NCBI GenBank assembly: GCA_950106755.1
Contig: OX467088.1
Location: 7,858,001-7,922,000 of the forward strand
Reading direction: 5' to 3'
DNA from: Climacium dendroides
Taxonomy: Eukaryota; Streptophyta; Bryopsida; Hypnales; Climaciaceae
DNA: 64,000 nt
Shown: one piece after another, positions 1 through 11,840 of the stretch
How the letters are laid out: the number at the start of each line of letters is the position of its first letter
How positions within the stretch are numbered: the first letter of the stretch is position 1
Program-made: the position numbers and the translations under genes
The notes under the pieces: model-generated
What the model saw: the letters and a program-made list of their open reading frames with translations, nothing else
What the model was told of the DNA's origin: nothing
Database searches by the model: none

Positions 1-1577
1 ATAATATAATAAGGTAAAGGTATGATCTAGTGTCACTACAACACTAATTATCACCCAACACTATTTACCCATTGTAGTGTAGTTCTGGGATCCCTGCCTG
101 GGTAACGCTCTCCCCTTCCAAATATCCCCGACAGCCTTCCATTATTATGACAAGAGCCCCGTGGGGCACGTGTTCCCGGCACCCAATCCGCCGGAGCAGC
201 GCCAGCAGTGCAGGCGAGTACATGTGGCAGGGGTGACGGGGACCCGTAGGTGCCACGTAGACTCATTCTGGAAGGTTCCTAATCGACAAATTAGGACTGA
301 CACCAGTGGACTACAACTACGAACTTATTTACTGACGACTTACTAGTACGGCCCTGCGAAGGGGAATGGCTGCATTTGTTTGTTCTTCAGTTGGGGGCAT
401 CTTGCCATTCAAGAGCCTCCCTGGACAAGATGCTCATCATTCACGTCGAATGAACAAGACAAAAGGGCTGATGAAGAAACTCACAAATAAGTTGAAAAAA
501 AAAAAAATTATGGAAGTTGGAAGGGGGGCAATCATCGAGGTGGAGGGAATTCTGAAAAAAAAAAAAAAAAAGATTTAAAAGGGCTCTTCTCGTGAAGGCA
601 AAGTGTTTGTTTTCAGAATTTCCGACGATGAGGAGATTGTTTGACGTAAATGCTTGGTTTCGGAATGGATGAAATATGTGATTGATGAATGAAATTTTTT
701 ATCATCACTAATGACACGGATTTTATGTGCCAAGAGGAGATTGTGGGGAATAATCCTCCCGCAAAATGGAATGGGACGTTTCTAGGTAGTGGGAGAGGGT
801 AGTATTTGATTACAGCTTCGTCAATCCAATACTGAAAAAAAACTACGCATGAAATGGTTTTTCTTATTAATATTTTGGATTGGTTGGTGGGAAATTAGAA
901 TTTGAAATTATTATCTGTGGAAGCACATAAAAAAAATCTTTGTGTATGTAAAATTCGGATTTGGATTTTTGACAAATGAAGGAGATTCCAATGGAAGCAA
1001 GCTAACGCCAAAAAAGAATGTGTTACAACAAAATATGTTTAGGGCATCCTCAATCAAAGGGCACTAAACAAGTTTGGTAAGTGTAGAGTGCAGACAAAGT
1101 TTGGAGCCTTTACACTAGGAAAGAGGTGGTCCTAGGGAACCAAGTGGCAATGTGAGAGCATGGTTCTAAAGGCCCATTTGGGTGGTAGTTTGGTGCATGA
1201 ATGGATTTTTGAAACCATGCTCTTACCTTTCTAATGGTGTTATGATTCTCCAAGTTGTCTCGTGTACAAACTTACCGACACAAAGCCATCTTATGATATC
1301 TCATTTCCAACTATCTCCTATTGTTGTGCCTCTCAAGGTTGTAAGAAAAGAGTTAGTTGATTACTAAACTTATTGAAGAAGTGGCATAGGGATCCAATCA
1401 ATGAATCTCAGAATAGTGACCTCTTTTTGAGTTTTGCAAATAGCACCAAAGTGTCAATTGACTAAGGGTAAGCAAGATGGAGGTAACAATTACATTGTGC
1501 CAATGTTTAATTCAACTGTCATGGCCCCATCCCAACTATGAGATTGGATAGATATAACAACCTAATTGAAAGTTCCC

Positions 1578-2200
1578 TTAACCCCTAATTGAGTCCCTAT
1601 CCAAAAAAAAAGAATGTAGATTATCCCCTAAAGTCCTAAAGTCCTAAAGTCCCTACAAAGGATTATTGGGATTTTGGATAGACTCTTGTGATCTCAATTT
1701 TTGACATAATTTTTTGAAACTTTCATTGAAGATAGGAAATCAAGTTAGCTTTCTGGGAATATAATTTTTATTTCAATCGGTGTTCGGAAACAAAAGTTAT
1801 GCCACCATGAGTCCCAAAAGCAACCAAAAAATATCACAAAAAGTTAAATATTTTTAATTTTTAATTTTCATCTCAAAGATTATATTTTTGTCTACATTTG
1901 AAGCTTTGATTCATTTCATTTGAATTAGTAATGAAAAAGTTATGGACAATCTTAGTTTTCTAGCAATCTAAGCATCTTCTTAAAAAATCTTGAATTCGTC
2001 ACTTTAAATACAAATATCTTGCAATCTAGAAGGCCAAAGCTCCTAAAAAAATTTCCACACATTTTTATACTAGTATAATACAAGACCTTATGGTTAAATG
2101 TATAAAAAAATATTTTTAAAATATTTTTGTTCTTTGCAATAGAAATGACAATTTTGAGTGGATTTTGATGGAAAAAAGGCCTTGGGACTTTAGGGGTTAA
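1578..2200. mobile_element. TTAA-bounded non-autonomous DNA element, family B, copy 2
   Basis: This element of about 620 bp begins TTAACCCCTAA and ends in CTTTAGGGGTTAA, so its termini are inverted repeats that include TTAA. Its interior matches, in reverse orientation, the copy at 10.37-11.30 kb: the stretch around ACTAGTATAA and GCAAGATATTTGT is shared. The left end is less certain, because a second terminus-like string (CCCCTAAAGTCC, followed by two further TAAAGTCC repeats) lies at 1624. No coding capacity is seen. Plain DNA-transposon fossil is the main reading. Confidence 0.6.
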
Positions 2201-4409
2201 GAGTTCCTAAGGCAAAATATATTATATTATAACAAGAATCTAATCCTAAGATCTTCATTTTTGAAAGTATTACTGTTTTTTCTATCTCTACATAAATTGA
2301 TACCAAACTTTGCCAAAAAATCATAAAGCACCAAATGTCTTCATTAGTTAAATTGCTAAATAATAGATGAAATCTTATTTTTCATCATATTAGTCTTCAT
2401 TGTTTCATGTGACTCTTATACAAAGTTCATGAAGTCTTTTGCAATCCATCCAATAGATGTCAAGACTCTTAAAGGTAAAGAAAACAAATACATAGAAATG
2501 TTATTTTTTCTTCAAGGATAAAAAGAAGTTGCATCCAATCTACATGCTTTCTTTCCTTGTTGGAATCTTATTGAATTGATTATGAATTTTGGAAATAGTA
2601 GTTTGAAGGTGCTATAAAATTGTCTTCATGCATGTTGAAATATTCACTATAGATACATTGAATACTCCAATATATATCCCTTAATTCAAAGACACGTTTA
2701 AAATAGGGACCGTCTTAGCACACCTTGCTATATTCATTAGTAGACTCTAATACATGTATTACATTTGTTAATGAACGTGGCACTTAATGATCATGGTCGT
2801 CAAACCTTGCAAACATATAATTGTATCTTGAAAATAAGGTTTGTCAATTATAAAAGTATGTAACATTTCTCAAGACCCTTATTTTTCAATAAAAAGTTCT
2901 AAAAATATTGGTATCTATATTGGAAACTATTTTTTTGTCAATCCTAGCAACCATAGATAGTGGCAAAGAAGCATTTTTTTTAAAATAATAGATTTCATGA
3001 TGTTATAAGTAAATTACAAATTCCATTCGATGATTTAGTACCAATTCAATAATTTCATATACAAAAGAAAGAGGAATATGCTATCAATTATTCCTTCAAA
3101 CATTTTTGTATTGATTTTTGATAGAATTATATTAAATTCTTGTCCCATGTTTATACTTACAATTACAGATTGTAACTCAAACTATAAATAGACATTTATT
3201 TGAATAATGAACATACAATGGGGATCATTTTAGTATATATAGCCCCCAATATAGCCATAACATGAACCCACCCCCACTATAGGAAGACCATGGTCTAAAG
3301 TCATCTAATATGTTGTAAAAACAATATTAGATATAATAGAATTCCCAAATGTCTATGTAAATTAAATTGAAGTGGATTAAAACTTGAAAATAGGTGTTGA
3401 TTTCTATATAATTTAAAAAATACAATGTTCATGAAACTAATTGGCTTCCTTTACTATAGAAAAATGATCCCATATAAATAGTTTTTTTTGGTAAAGATCA
3501 TGAAATATATTTACACTTGTTATGTATAAATTTAAGTGAAAATTTCATTCATTGAAATATGCAAGGATTATATATGGTTGATGTTAAACACACACCAAAT
3601 ATGATTATCCCTATACTTCAAATGGATAGAAACTATAGTGTCTTTGATAATTAAAACCTATTGTAGGCACTTTAAAGTTTGATAATTGACTTGTGCTACA
3701 TGAAAAAGCCTTATTCATTTTAATTCTAAAAACTTTATGTCATCACATTTTGTACTACAATCAAATTAATATCACAATTAAATTTCAGTTCTTTAAATCT
3801 TGATACAAATTGTTTTGTAGAGAGGTTCTTTATAAAAATTCTTAAATAAATATGAATTAAAAAAGATGGAAATAATAGTGACAAATATAATGTTTTCCTT
3901 AAGCTAACACCAAAAGAAATTTGCTCGGCATATTTTGAAATTTCAAGATACTTTCTTCAAAGTTATACAAAAATTATCATTTTAACAATTTTGAAGAAAA
4001 TTAAAGTGGAAAAAAGTACATTAATTGGAGCTATATTTCTTTAGTCAAATTTAAAAGCATTTAAAATCAAGAATTGTGTAAAAATTTCAAGTTTGACTTT
4101 CAAAAATGCCTGTTGATCTTGCAATGTTGTTTAAGGATCAAAAGATGGGGAATGAGGTTGGTTCCTATAGACAAACTAGTACAATACAAGTAAGTTATGG
4201 TGGGTATCCCCAAAATCGCACAATGCCTTAAACCACACCCTAAAATAAGTCCCAAAATATTTATAAAAATATATAAAAAATTATCAATGAGTGAGATATG
4301 GCAATTTTTGATTACATCAATGTTATTACAACACATGTGCCAAGCTTTGAAGCTTACATAACTCAAGGATTTGAGTCTTTAACAAACCTTTACGTTACTT
4401 GATGGTTTA

Positions 4410-4640
4410 TTAACCCTTCAACGTTGGACTAGTGACCGCGGAAATCAGCCCTTTTGGAACCGTGTGACATCATCTAGTTTTAAAAAAATAAAAAATAATC
4501 ATTGGGAGTCAAACTATTGTAGAAGATTTTCCCTTTCCATCCCTTATTCTGAGGATGAATAGTTGCATTTCTGTCCTACACATGAGAATTCCTTGTCATC
4601 CATCAAACACAAAACGTCCGCCTCGACGTTTAAGGGTTAA
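4410..4640. mobile_element. TTAA-bounded MITE, family A, copy 1
   Basis: This 231-bp element starts TTAACCCTTCAACGT and ends ACGTTTAAGGGTTAA, a near-perfect inverted terminus that includes TTAA at both ends. Its interior (GGAAATCAGCCCTTTTGG, then AATCATTGGGAGTCAAACTA) recurs at 32.3 kb and, more diverged, at 41.5 kb. It has no open frame of its own. TTAA target sites with C-rich termini are typical of piggyBac-type elements; that assignment is inference, since no transposase is in the window. Confidence 0.75.
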
Positions 4641-5212
4641 CTTGCATATTTTTTTGGAATACAAATAACATAATTTCAACTCCAATTTTTCACTTCCGAT
4701 GCCATGGGAAGAAGAGGGGAGCTTTCGAATGTGACCGCCCACTTTGAAGGCTACCTATAAGCTCTTCCAAGCACTCTACTTTCTACCCTACCCTGTTCTC
4801 ACATTTGCCACAATCAGAAAATCCACTTCCTTTTCAGCACATCTTTTTGCTCTTTTGTTTCCACTATTAGCGACTCGGCCTTCAAATTATCCACAGCCCC
4901 AAATTTGTGGCGGTTTCGGGTGTACCCACCTTTGATGCGTAGACAACACCACACCATACGGGCGACTTCCAAATCAAATCCCTTTGCATTCTCCATCCCC
5001 TCGCCACGCGTGGCCCCTTTTCGGTTTCATTCCCCCGTTCACTTATCCCTCGCTGTGATCATGCGCCTTTCAAGGACCACATAACCACAAAGACCCAACG
5101 TGGACCAATATTTCCGGATTCTCCGCAGCTGTACTTACCCGGACTGTCCTCTCCCCCCCTTGGAAGTTGGAAAAAAAACTCACACAGCTCTCATCTTTGA
5201 CCTACCCTACCT

Positions 5213-5780
5213 CAAGAGCAGGTTGCCATTGGGCTCTTGGACCTCCTGAACCTGGACTCTTTTCGAGCTCCAGGTTCCCCCTCCAGCCCTTGTAAATCAG
5301 TTTTGTACAATAGAACCTCTTTTAACCAATAGGTCTGGGACCATCTGACAAGATTGCATTCAACAAGAGGATTCGATTTGTTTTGTTTTGTTTTACAGAG
5401 GGTCATTTAGAGTCGTAACTTTTGTATAGGAACAAGTCTGAGACTGGTCTGACAATATTGGTTGAGAGAGGGGTTTACTGACTTATGGAGGGTGTACTTA
5501 GAGAGATTCTACTGTAGAACTGAAGAGGTTATGTTCAAGAAACAAACCTACCCTAAGAGCAGGTTGCCATTGGGCTCTTGGACCTCCTGAACCTGGACTC
5601 TTTTTGAGCTCCAGGTTCCCCCTCCAACCTCTCCAGCCCTTGCAAATCAGCTTTGTACAGTAGAACCTCTTTTAACCAATAGGTCTGGGACCATTTGACA
5701 AGATTGCATTCGAGAGGGTTCTTCATTTTGTTTTGTTTTGTTTTACAGAGGGTCATTTTGAGTCATAACTTTTGTATACC
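5213..5780. repeat. Tandem duplication of about 220 bp with spacer
   Basis: Two copies of one segment lie at about 5213-5430 and 5560-5780. Both start with AAGAGCAGGTTGCCATTGGG and run through GAGCTCCAGGTTCCCCCTCC and a TTTTG microsatellite to TAACTTTTGTATA. They differ by small insertions, such as an extra CCAACCTCT in the second. Each copy carries the left end of a pogo-like element. Only the first is followed by the matching right end. The ORFs read across the copies on the minus strand are chance frames. Confidence 0.85.
5308..5514. mobile_element. Pogo/Tigger-like MITE
   Basis: This 207-bp element begins CAATAGAACCTCT and ends AGAGATTCTACTG, flanked by TA on both sides (5306-5307 and 5515-5516). 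The CAGTAGAACCTCT type of terminus with TA target sites is known from pogo/Tigger members of the Tc1-mariner superfamily. A second left half begins at 5658 within the downstream duplicate and has no right end. No transposase remains. Confidence 0.6.
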
Positions 5781-5912
5781 TTTCTCGAATCCGTGCCGTG
5801 TGTCACAACCGCCGAAGGAAGGGCTGATTTGGAGCTGGGTAACTGCTAGTTTGGAGCGACAAGCGGAAGAAGTACAACAAGCCAATGGTGAGGTGGTGAG
5901 GTTCGAAAAGCG

Positions 5913-6042
5913 CATGGGGCTCTGAAACCGCCCACCTCTTCAAAGGTACACACTATTGTACGTGTTGCCTTTTTTTTTTCCCGTAGCCTTCATCAATGTA
6001 CAAAACAATGTACGTTTCTAGAGGTGGATGATTTCGGCTAGT
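5913..6042. mobile_element. Short inverted-repeat MITE, family D, copy 1
   Basis: The left end reads GGCTCTGAAACCGCCCACCT and the right end is its diverged inverse (AGGTGGATGATTTCGGCT). GTACAC/GTACGT-type subterminal repeats lie just inside each end. The copy at 14.74 kb has the same plan. It has no coding potential. The superfamily is unknown because no clean target duplication is visible. Confidence 0.55.
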
Positions 6043-7280
6043 AGAGCTAGTAAGAGCCCTGCACCGTTTCAGCTTCAAAATCACATAAGGTAAAACAATC
6101 CATTGCGGTTGTCTAGGAAATGACCCATTGTGGGTTTTTTCTTTTTCAGTATGTGAGATGTGTGTCACAATGCATGTCTTACATGACAACAATGGAGTGA
6201 ACACTGACCTCTCTAGGAACTTCTGATTTTTCAGTGTAAAGTTCATTGTAAAAAATTGACTTTTTTGCCCCTTCCATAATAGAAAATATTTTTGACCGCT
6301 TCAGGTAGTGAGATGAGCATTACAGATTCAGATTTAGTTGGTTCTAAGGTAGTCTACAGACTCTTTTTGGTTGAACACTTCAGAAATTCCTAACAAACTC
6401 ATACTTTGTCCAAAAAAAAAATTAAATTTCAATTTGCAGTTGTTGTTCCTCACACACTTGTACTAATGTGGGGAAAAAAATTGAAAAATTTCAGCAACGA
6501 GATGATGCCAAACTCCTCATTCTGACCACAATGGGTTGGTTTACCTTAACTAATTCCTCAAAGCCCCCCCAAAAATACGAAACAACTTGGATCAAATGCC
6601 AATTCCACTTCTTTCTTTCTTTGGGTTAAAGTACTCCCAATCATCCTTTACAACTTGCCAAATCCTTTTTTCCCCTAATTTTTTTTAATACCACTCACTC
6701 TCAAAATAGCCAAAGTTGATGCTTTTTTTGTCTTGAAGGTAGCATATTGCACTAAATTCCCTAAACTAGGTAGCAAAGTGCACTAAATTCCATAAACTAG
6801 TTCTCGGATCCCTCCCCCAAATCCCCCAAAATTCATTTTTTCACCTCTCTTCATTGGGGGCAATTTTGAGGGTGCCAGATCTTCAGGTTTTGACTGGAAC
6901 GGTTGCTAAACTTTTTTGTTGTTGTTGTTATTGTTATGGCTTTTAAGTTATGCTTAACTTATTGTTGTTGTGATACCAGCTCCCTCTCTGGTCCGACAAA
7001 TGGGTAGTCCGGGGCTCTGACATGTGGACCTGCACAGGAATTCATGGAGATTCTTGGTCCAATCCGCAAAACCCTGCCCAACTTTGGGAGTTGGGGCGGA
7101 CCAACAACACTGGTGCAGCACTGGCGACGTGGAAGGGACTCACCAGAGGAAAGAAAGCTCATTATGGACTAACTTACATAAAACTTTTCGGATGGGCGTG
7201 CTTTCCGGGTTTTATTTGTTCGTTCAACCAAATTCGCGGTACAACTGCTCAGGGGCTTTGATGTTTTGGACAGACTATTA

Positions 7281-7649
7281 AGGGAGAAACACCCAAAACC
7301 GCTACTTTAAGCAATTCGGCATAGTTGGAGGCATGTTTTTGTAGTATGTGCAAGTGAAAATCATGAATATTAAAAAAAAAGTTAGTTTTTTTGGATACTG
7401 TATGTAATTTTTGTGACTTTTCAAAGTGTTGACTGCTTAGACCACTGAAACTGTCCCATAGGTGCCCCCAAGACTGACCCATGCAAAAATCAGTTGTTAG
7501 TAGATCATAGTCAAGTATGTGTCCTTCGAATGTGTTGGCCAATCAATGGTAAGTGTGAGGAGGACACATTCACCAAAGTCTAGGGACATGATTGGGTGAA
7601 TCTAAGGGACAAAGAATAGGAACAGGTGTGGGGTGGGGTGTTTCTACGT
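7281..7649. mobile_element. MITE family C, copy 1
   Basis: This 369-bp element begins AGGGAGAAACACCCAAAACC and ends GTGTTTCTACGT, flanked by TA on both sides. Its interior (CAAGTGAAAATCATGAATAT, GACCACTGAAACTGTCCCATAG) is repeated at 53.5 kb in the same orientation and at 21.8 kb inverted. The TA flanks suggest a Tc1/mariner-like or related origin. The ORF on its minus strand is fortuitous. Confidence 0.75.
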
Positions 7650-8924
7650 TAAGGGAGCGGATTCATTTCCGGTCACTTAAGCAATTTTGCATGTACGGAG
7701 TGTTGTTTTCTTGAGTGGAATTTTTTTCCCATGTACAAAAGTAGAGTTTAGAAGGATTCCATATTTTTTTCCAGAATTTTATTTCTCAAAACATAATTAC
7801 TAGGAATTTTGTAGTTGAAGATTCTGTTTGACATATTTTCGTCATGTAGGTCCTCCTATTTCCAACCACGAGTTGGTTGCAAAATCCACCAAGATTGTAG
7901 CCAATCATAATGCACCACAACTGCATTGGAGATTGTGCCATAATTGATGTACTGCTTTCTCTTGTTGATTGGAAAGAGTGTAGTCTATATGATGGGAATG
8001 GGGTCCCTAGTTAGGAATGGATTGGCTCCCTTACTTACCATTGAGGTGAAGCCACCCATAACCGATAACTTAGGCCATGGCGGATATGTAATATTTGGCA
8101 AAGCAAATATTTATTGATTAGAAGTGTAAAGATAGAAATGACGCTCTAGTAGAAAGTTTGGTGAATGTACAAGTTGAACTGAAATTATTATGAATTATGA
8201 AAGCCTAAAGTTGAGCTCGACCATATCCAATGTTTAGAGTCTTACAAAATTGATCACTAGGAGAGTACTTATAGATAACTTTGGCACACAAAAAGAGGCA
8301 CAAGTTTTGTAGCAATGTTGGGATTACATTGATTACAGAACCCAATTTCTTTGAACTCGAAATTAATGCAAATGAATCCCACCATCTTCTAGATTTGAAA
8401 CATCCTATTGATTGCCTATGGGGCACTAATTGGTGATGGATGCCTCCACCTTACTAACATAAGGTAGGAGGTTCTAAAAGCAACTATTTAAAGGTTGGTC
8501 CTCCATTTTCATAGGTTTTTGTGGACAAAAATATTTTTACACCATTTTTAGAGAAAGAAGAATAGATGTGGAACCTAACACAAGTGGTTTTGTATTTTCC
8601 CAAGCATTTTTGAATTACTTGTCAGTTTTCAAAGATTTGGGGCATAGGCACCTTAGGTCTCCCAAAAATCCATCCCCTTGCAATTTGTAATGAGATGTAT
8701 AGAAATTAAAGACAATGATTGGCTCTTGCAATAGAAAAATATTTTTTGGGGGATTCATTCAATTACTAAAGTGGTCCATTTAGGGATCACTTCATGTCTG
8801 TTCTTCAACTAATAATAGGGGCAATTTCAAAGAGAAGAGCGCTTTTAGACCCTCCTTCCTTATTCTTGGAAGGTTCGAGATAGATGGATGTTTCATGTCC
8901 TTTGGATGAGTGACTTGAGTGAGT

Positions 8925-9398
8925 AGGGGTAGTCACACCTTCTCCGAGAAGCAAATTTTCTTGAAGAATGCAAACTTGGTGAGAGAGAAGAGAAGAGGAG
9001 CCAATGGTGAGTTGTTGTGCATGAAGAAGGTGTGACATCCCTTCAAAATGTGAGTGGTATGGAAAATTTTCTCTAAGAACAAGATTCATTGTTATAAATG
9101 CCGCAATGGACTCACAAGCGGCGTGGAATGCAAGTGGTGCAAGCAACAAAGACCTCAGACAAAACTCCAGTATAACAAAACAGGGAATGTGTTTGCGCTG
9201 TGGTGGAAGTAAGTTATGAGGGAGTGAAAAATCCTTCCAAGATTTTTTTTTGAACCCATTTTTCACTTGTGGAGGAGAACAACACTTCAAAAAATTCAAA
9301 TATAGAGAGTTCCAAAAGCCACAAACAACCACACAAAGAGCACGACATTTCAATTCTCCAAGAATTGAATTTAAAGTAAAGAAGGTGTAACTACCTCT
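8925..9398. mobile_element. Inverted-terminus element, family F, copy 1
   Basis: The element begins AGGGGTAGTCACACCTTCTC and ends GAAGGTGTAACTACCTCT. Its first 130 bp (GAAGAATGCAAACTTGGTGA, GAGGAGCCAATGGTGAG, then an internal GAAGGTGTGACATCC) match the inverted copy at 44.87-45.31 kb and a partial copy at 43.25 kb. A long chance ORF runs through it on the minus strand. Confidence 0.65.
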
Positions 9399-10372
9399 AG
9401 TGAGAGTTTGGTATTGTGTAGGATGAAAAGAGACAATTTTCATCCCATTTTCCCCCAAAGTTGCGTGAACACATTCATAATGTTATTAATCAATGTTTTG
9501 GAGGGACTTTTTTCCCTTGAAAGTGGGAGCCTCTGCTATTGTAATTACTCAATGAGTTAATGACTCTAGTTTTACAACTTCCCAATTAGCCGATGCCTCT
9601 AGTGTTGCAACTTCCCAATCATCTAATGTCACTAATATTGCAACTTCTCAGCAAGCTAGTGACTCTCTACAAATTAAACTAAATTCACTACTAAGGATCA
9701 AGGAAGTGATTATCCCACTCTCTAGGGAAGAATGTTTTTGGTTGATTACGATGTATTGTTTGTAGTGAATGGTGTTGGGAAAGCTCTCATTGCAATAAAA
9801 TTGACTTTTTTATACAAAGATATGCATCTAACATGTTCATCTCTTTGTAGTAAATTTTGCAACTACTAGTTCCTTACTCTTAATTTGGATTTTATCCATA
9901 AAAGTGCTTATTTGGGGATTTAGGTCTACCTCTTGAATTGAACTTTTCTATGTCTAATTTCATTTTCTAAATTTTGAAACTCCCCCAAAGAATATTTATT
10001 ATACTTAGAACTTGGGGCCACAACAACATTCAAATTAATTTCTAATAATTATTTTTGGTTTACACCAAGATGTTTCTTACCACCATGTACATCTATAGAG
10101 AAGATTTCAAATGACTTAAGCTAATTTTGTATTTGATATGAATTTTTGTCACTTATTTTTCAAAAATTGAAGATAATTTCAATTTTACAAATTGAAAAAA
10201 TCTTGTAACTTAATAGAAGATAGGTGTTGTCATTTCTAGAAAATAATTACAAAAAGAATTATTCATAAACATCATAAAATTAGAGCATGCACGAAGAAGG
10301 ATTTTGAAATTATTCAATCATGTCATCACAAGTCATTTTTTAATGGCTAAATAGAAGTTTCCAATTAGTACA

Positions 10373-11298
10373 TTAACTCCTAAAGTCCCAAGGACTCTTT
10401 ATCACCAAAAAACACTCAAAACTGCCATTTTTATAGCAATAAGCAAAAAAAAAATTTAAATGTTTTTTTTTTTGTATCTAACTGTAGGATCTTGTACTGG
10501 ACTAGTATAAGAATGTATGGAAAAATTTTACAAACTTTGACCACGAAGATAGCAAGATATTTGTGCTTAAAGTGAAAAAAACAATTTTTTTTGCACCTTG
10601 CTCAACTACATTATTTCGCTTTAAACCTTCATAACTTATCATTTTGTTTTATTGATTATGAATTTATAATTTTATATGATAAAGAATTGAGTTTAGATTC
10701 TAGTATTTTTTTTAATTTTTAAAAACACTTAATTTTCATTCATTAAAAAATTGTTAAGTATAAGTGGGTTCAAGATTGAAGGAAAATTTAAATTATTAAT
10801 AGCTCTAAGATGGAATTGAAATATACTAATCTCAACGGTGAGATTGTTCTAGCAAGACATCTTAACCTTGTGAATTTTTTTTTAAATTGTGAAAATTGAG
10901 GTCAAAAATGAATTCTGCAAGTTATTTTTTCAAGAAAATGCTGTAATTGCCCGAAAAACAAGATTGTTCATAACTTTCTCATAACAAATCCAAATGGAAT
11001 GAATAAAAGCTTGCCATGTATATACAAATATAATATATACAGAATTTTTTTTAAAGTTTTTTATTTGAAGTTTATTTGAAGTTTATTTTCTACCTACTAA
11101 GTGAAAAAAGGAGCTTTTTGTTCCATAACTTTTGCTCTTGGGCTCCGATTGAAATTAAAAAATTATATTTTTGGAAAGCTAATGTATTTTCCTATCTTCA
11201 CAAAAAGATTAAAAAAATTACAACAAATATTAAGACCATAGGAGCCTGTCCAAAATCCATTTTGTCTCCCAAGGGAACAATGGGACTTTAGGGGTTAA
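10373..11298. mobile_element. TTAA-bounded non-autonomous DNA element, family B, copy 1
   Basis: This element of about 926 bp starts TTAACTCCTAAAGTCCC and ends GGGACTTTAGGGGTTAA, an inverted terminus of about 17 bp that includes TTAA. The interior has no conserved frame. It shares blocks (GACTAGTATAAGAATGTATGG, GCAAGATATTTGTGCTTAA) with the inverted copy at 1.6-2.2 kb. A short ORF near its right end is fortuitous. Confidence 0.7.
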
Positions 11299-11496
11299 AT
11301 GAAAGTAATTTAGTAGTTTGTTCTCTCAACCAAATAATGTTGTACATAAACCTCTTGACACAATCCATGACCCATGGATGGTGACTTTATATAGAGTTGT
11401 ACTTTAGGTGTTTCTTTTACGAGAGAAGTTTGGAACTTTGTTCCAATTGAATTTACCTTAGGAGGAAAATTCAAGAACTTATTATTTATCACAGAT

Positions 11497-11840
11497 GATA
11501 AAATTTGGAGAATTTGAATTTGTACTTAGAACCAAAGACCCCAAATTAGGTGGCCAAGGAGAATTGACCCCCCTCATTGCCCCAACCAAGGGAGAATCTG
11601 AAAATTTACCCCCTATTTTGAGCCGCTTATTTTTACATTTTTTCACCTTACAACCTAATTTGGGGCCTCTGATTGCAAATATGAATTCAGAACTTCCAAA
11701 TTTTTCCATGTGTTGGAAACATAAAATTCCAGTGTTCTCCCAACGGGGCAATGAGGGGGTCAATTCACCCTGGCCCAAATTAGGTGAGGTCAAGAAACAC
11801 AAAATTAACCACTACAAAATAGGGGGCAGATTTATCTGCC
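11497..11840. repeat. Interleaved inverted-repeat block
   Basis: Three segments occur in order A (about 11501-11550), B (11549-11595) and C (11596-11630). Their inverted partners then follow in the same order: A' (11643-11703), B' (11733-11775), C' (11812-11834). Key strings are CCCCAAATTAGGTGG, GAATTGACCCCCCTCATTGC and ACCCCCTATTTTG. Because B and B' are inverted copies, mirror-image ORFs exist on both strands, which argues that these frames are not genes. Origin is unknown; nested or rearranged MITE copies are the simplest explanation. Confidence 0.65.

Larger units (their letters stand above)
1..5210. other. Gene-free AT-rich region
   Basis: I see no gene here. The first 360 bases are relatively GC-rich and hold a G-box core CACGTG at 167-172. 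Two long A-runs lie at about 495-507 and 555-571, and the ORF around them is mostly a lysine run created by these A-tracts. From about 800 to 4700 the sequence is AT-rich with stops in all frames. It contains two TTAA-bounded elements, listed separately. From 4.7 to 5.2 kb base composition rises again, with a palindromic GCCACGCGTGGC-like site near 5007. That stretch could be an old promoter, but no coding frame follows it. Confidence 0.6.

Noticed and set aside
366..578. 70-codon ORF with lysine runs
   Set aside because: The runs are two poly-A tracts, and no family resemblance is seen. It could be a decayed retrocopy but cannot be supported.
8805..9458. 217-codon ORF on the minus strand, the longest short-gene candidate in the left half
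   Set aside because: It spans the whole family F inverted-terminus element, has no recognisable domain, and its composition follows the repeat rather than a protein.
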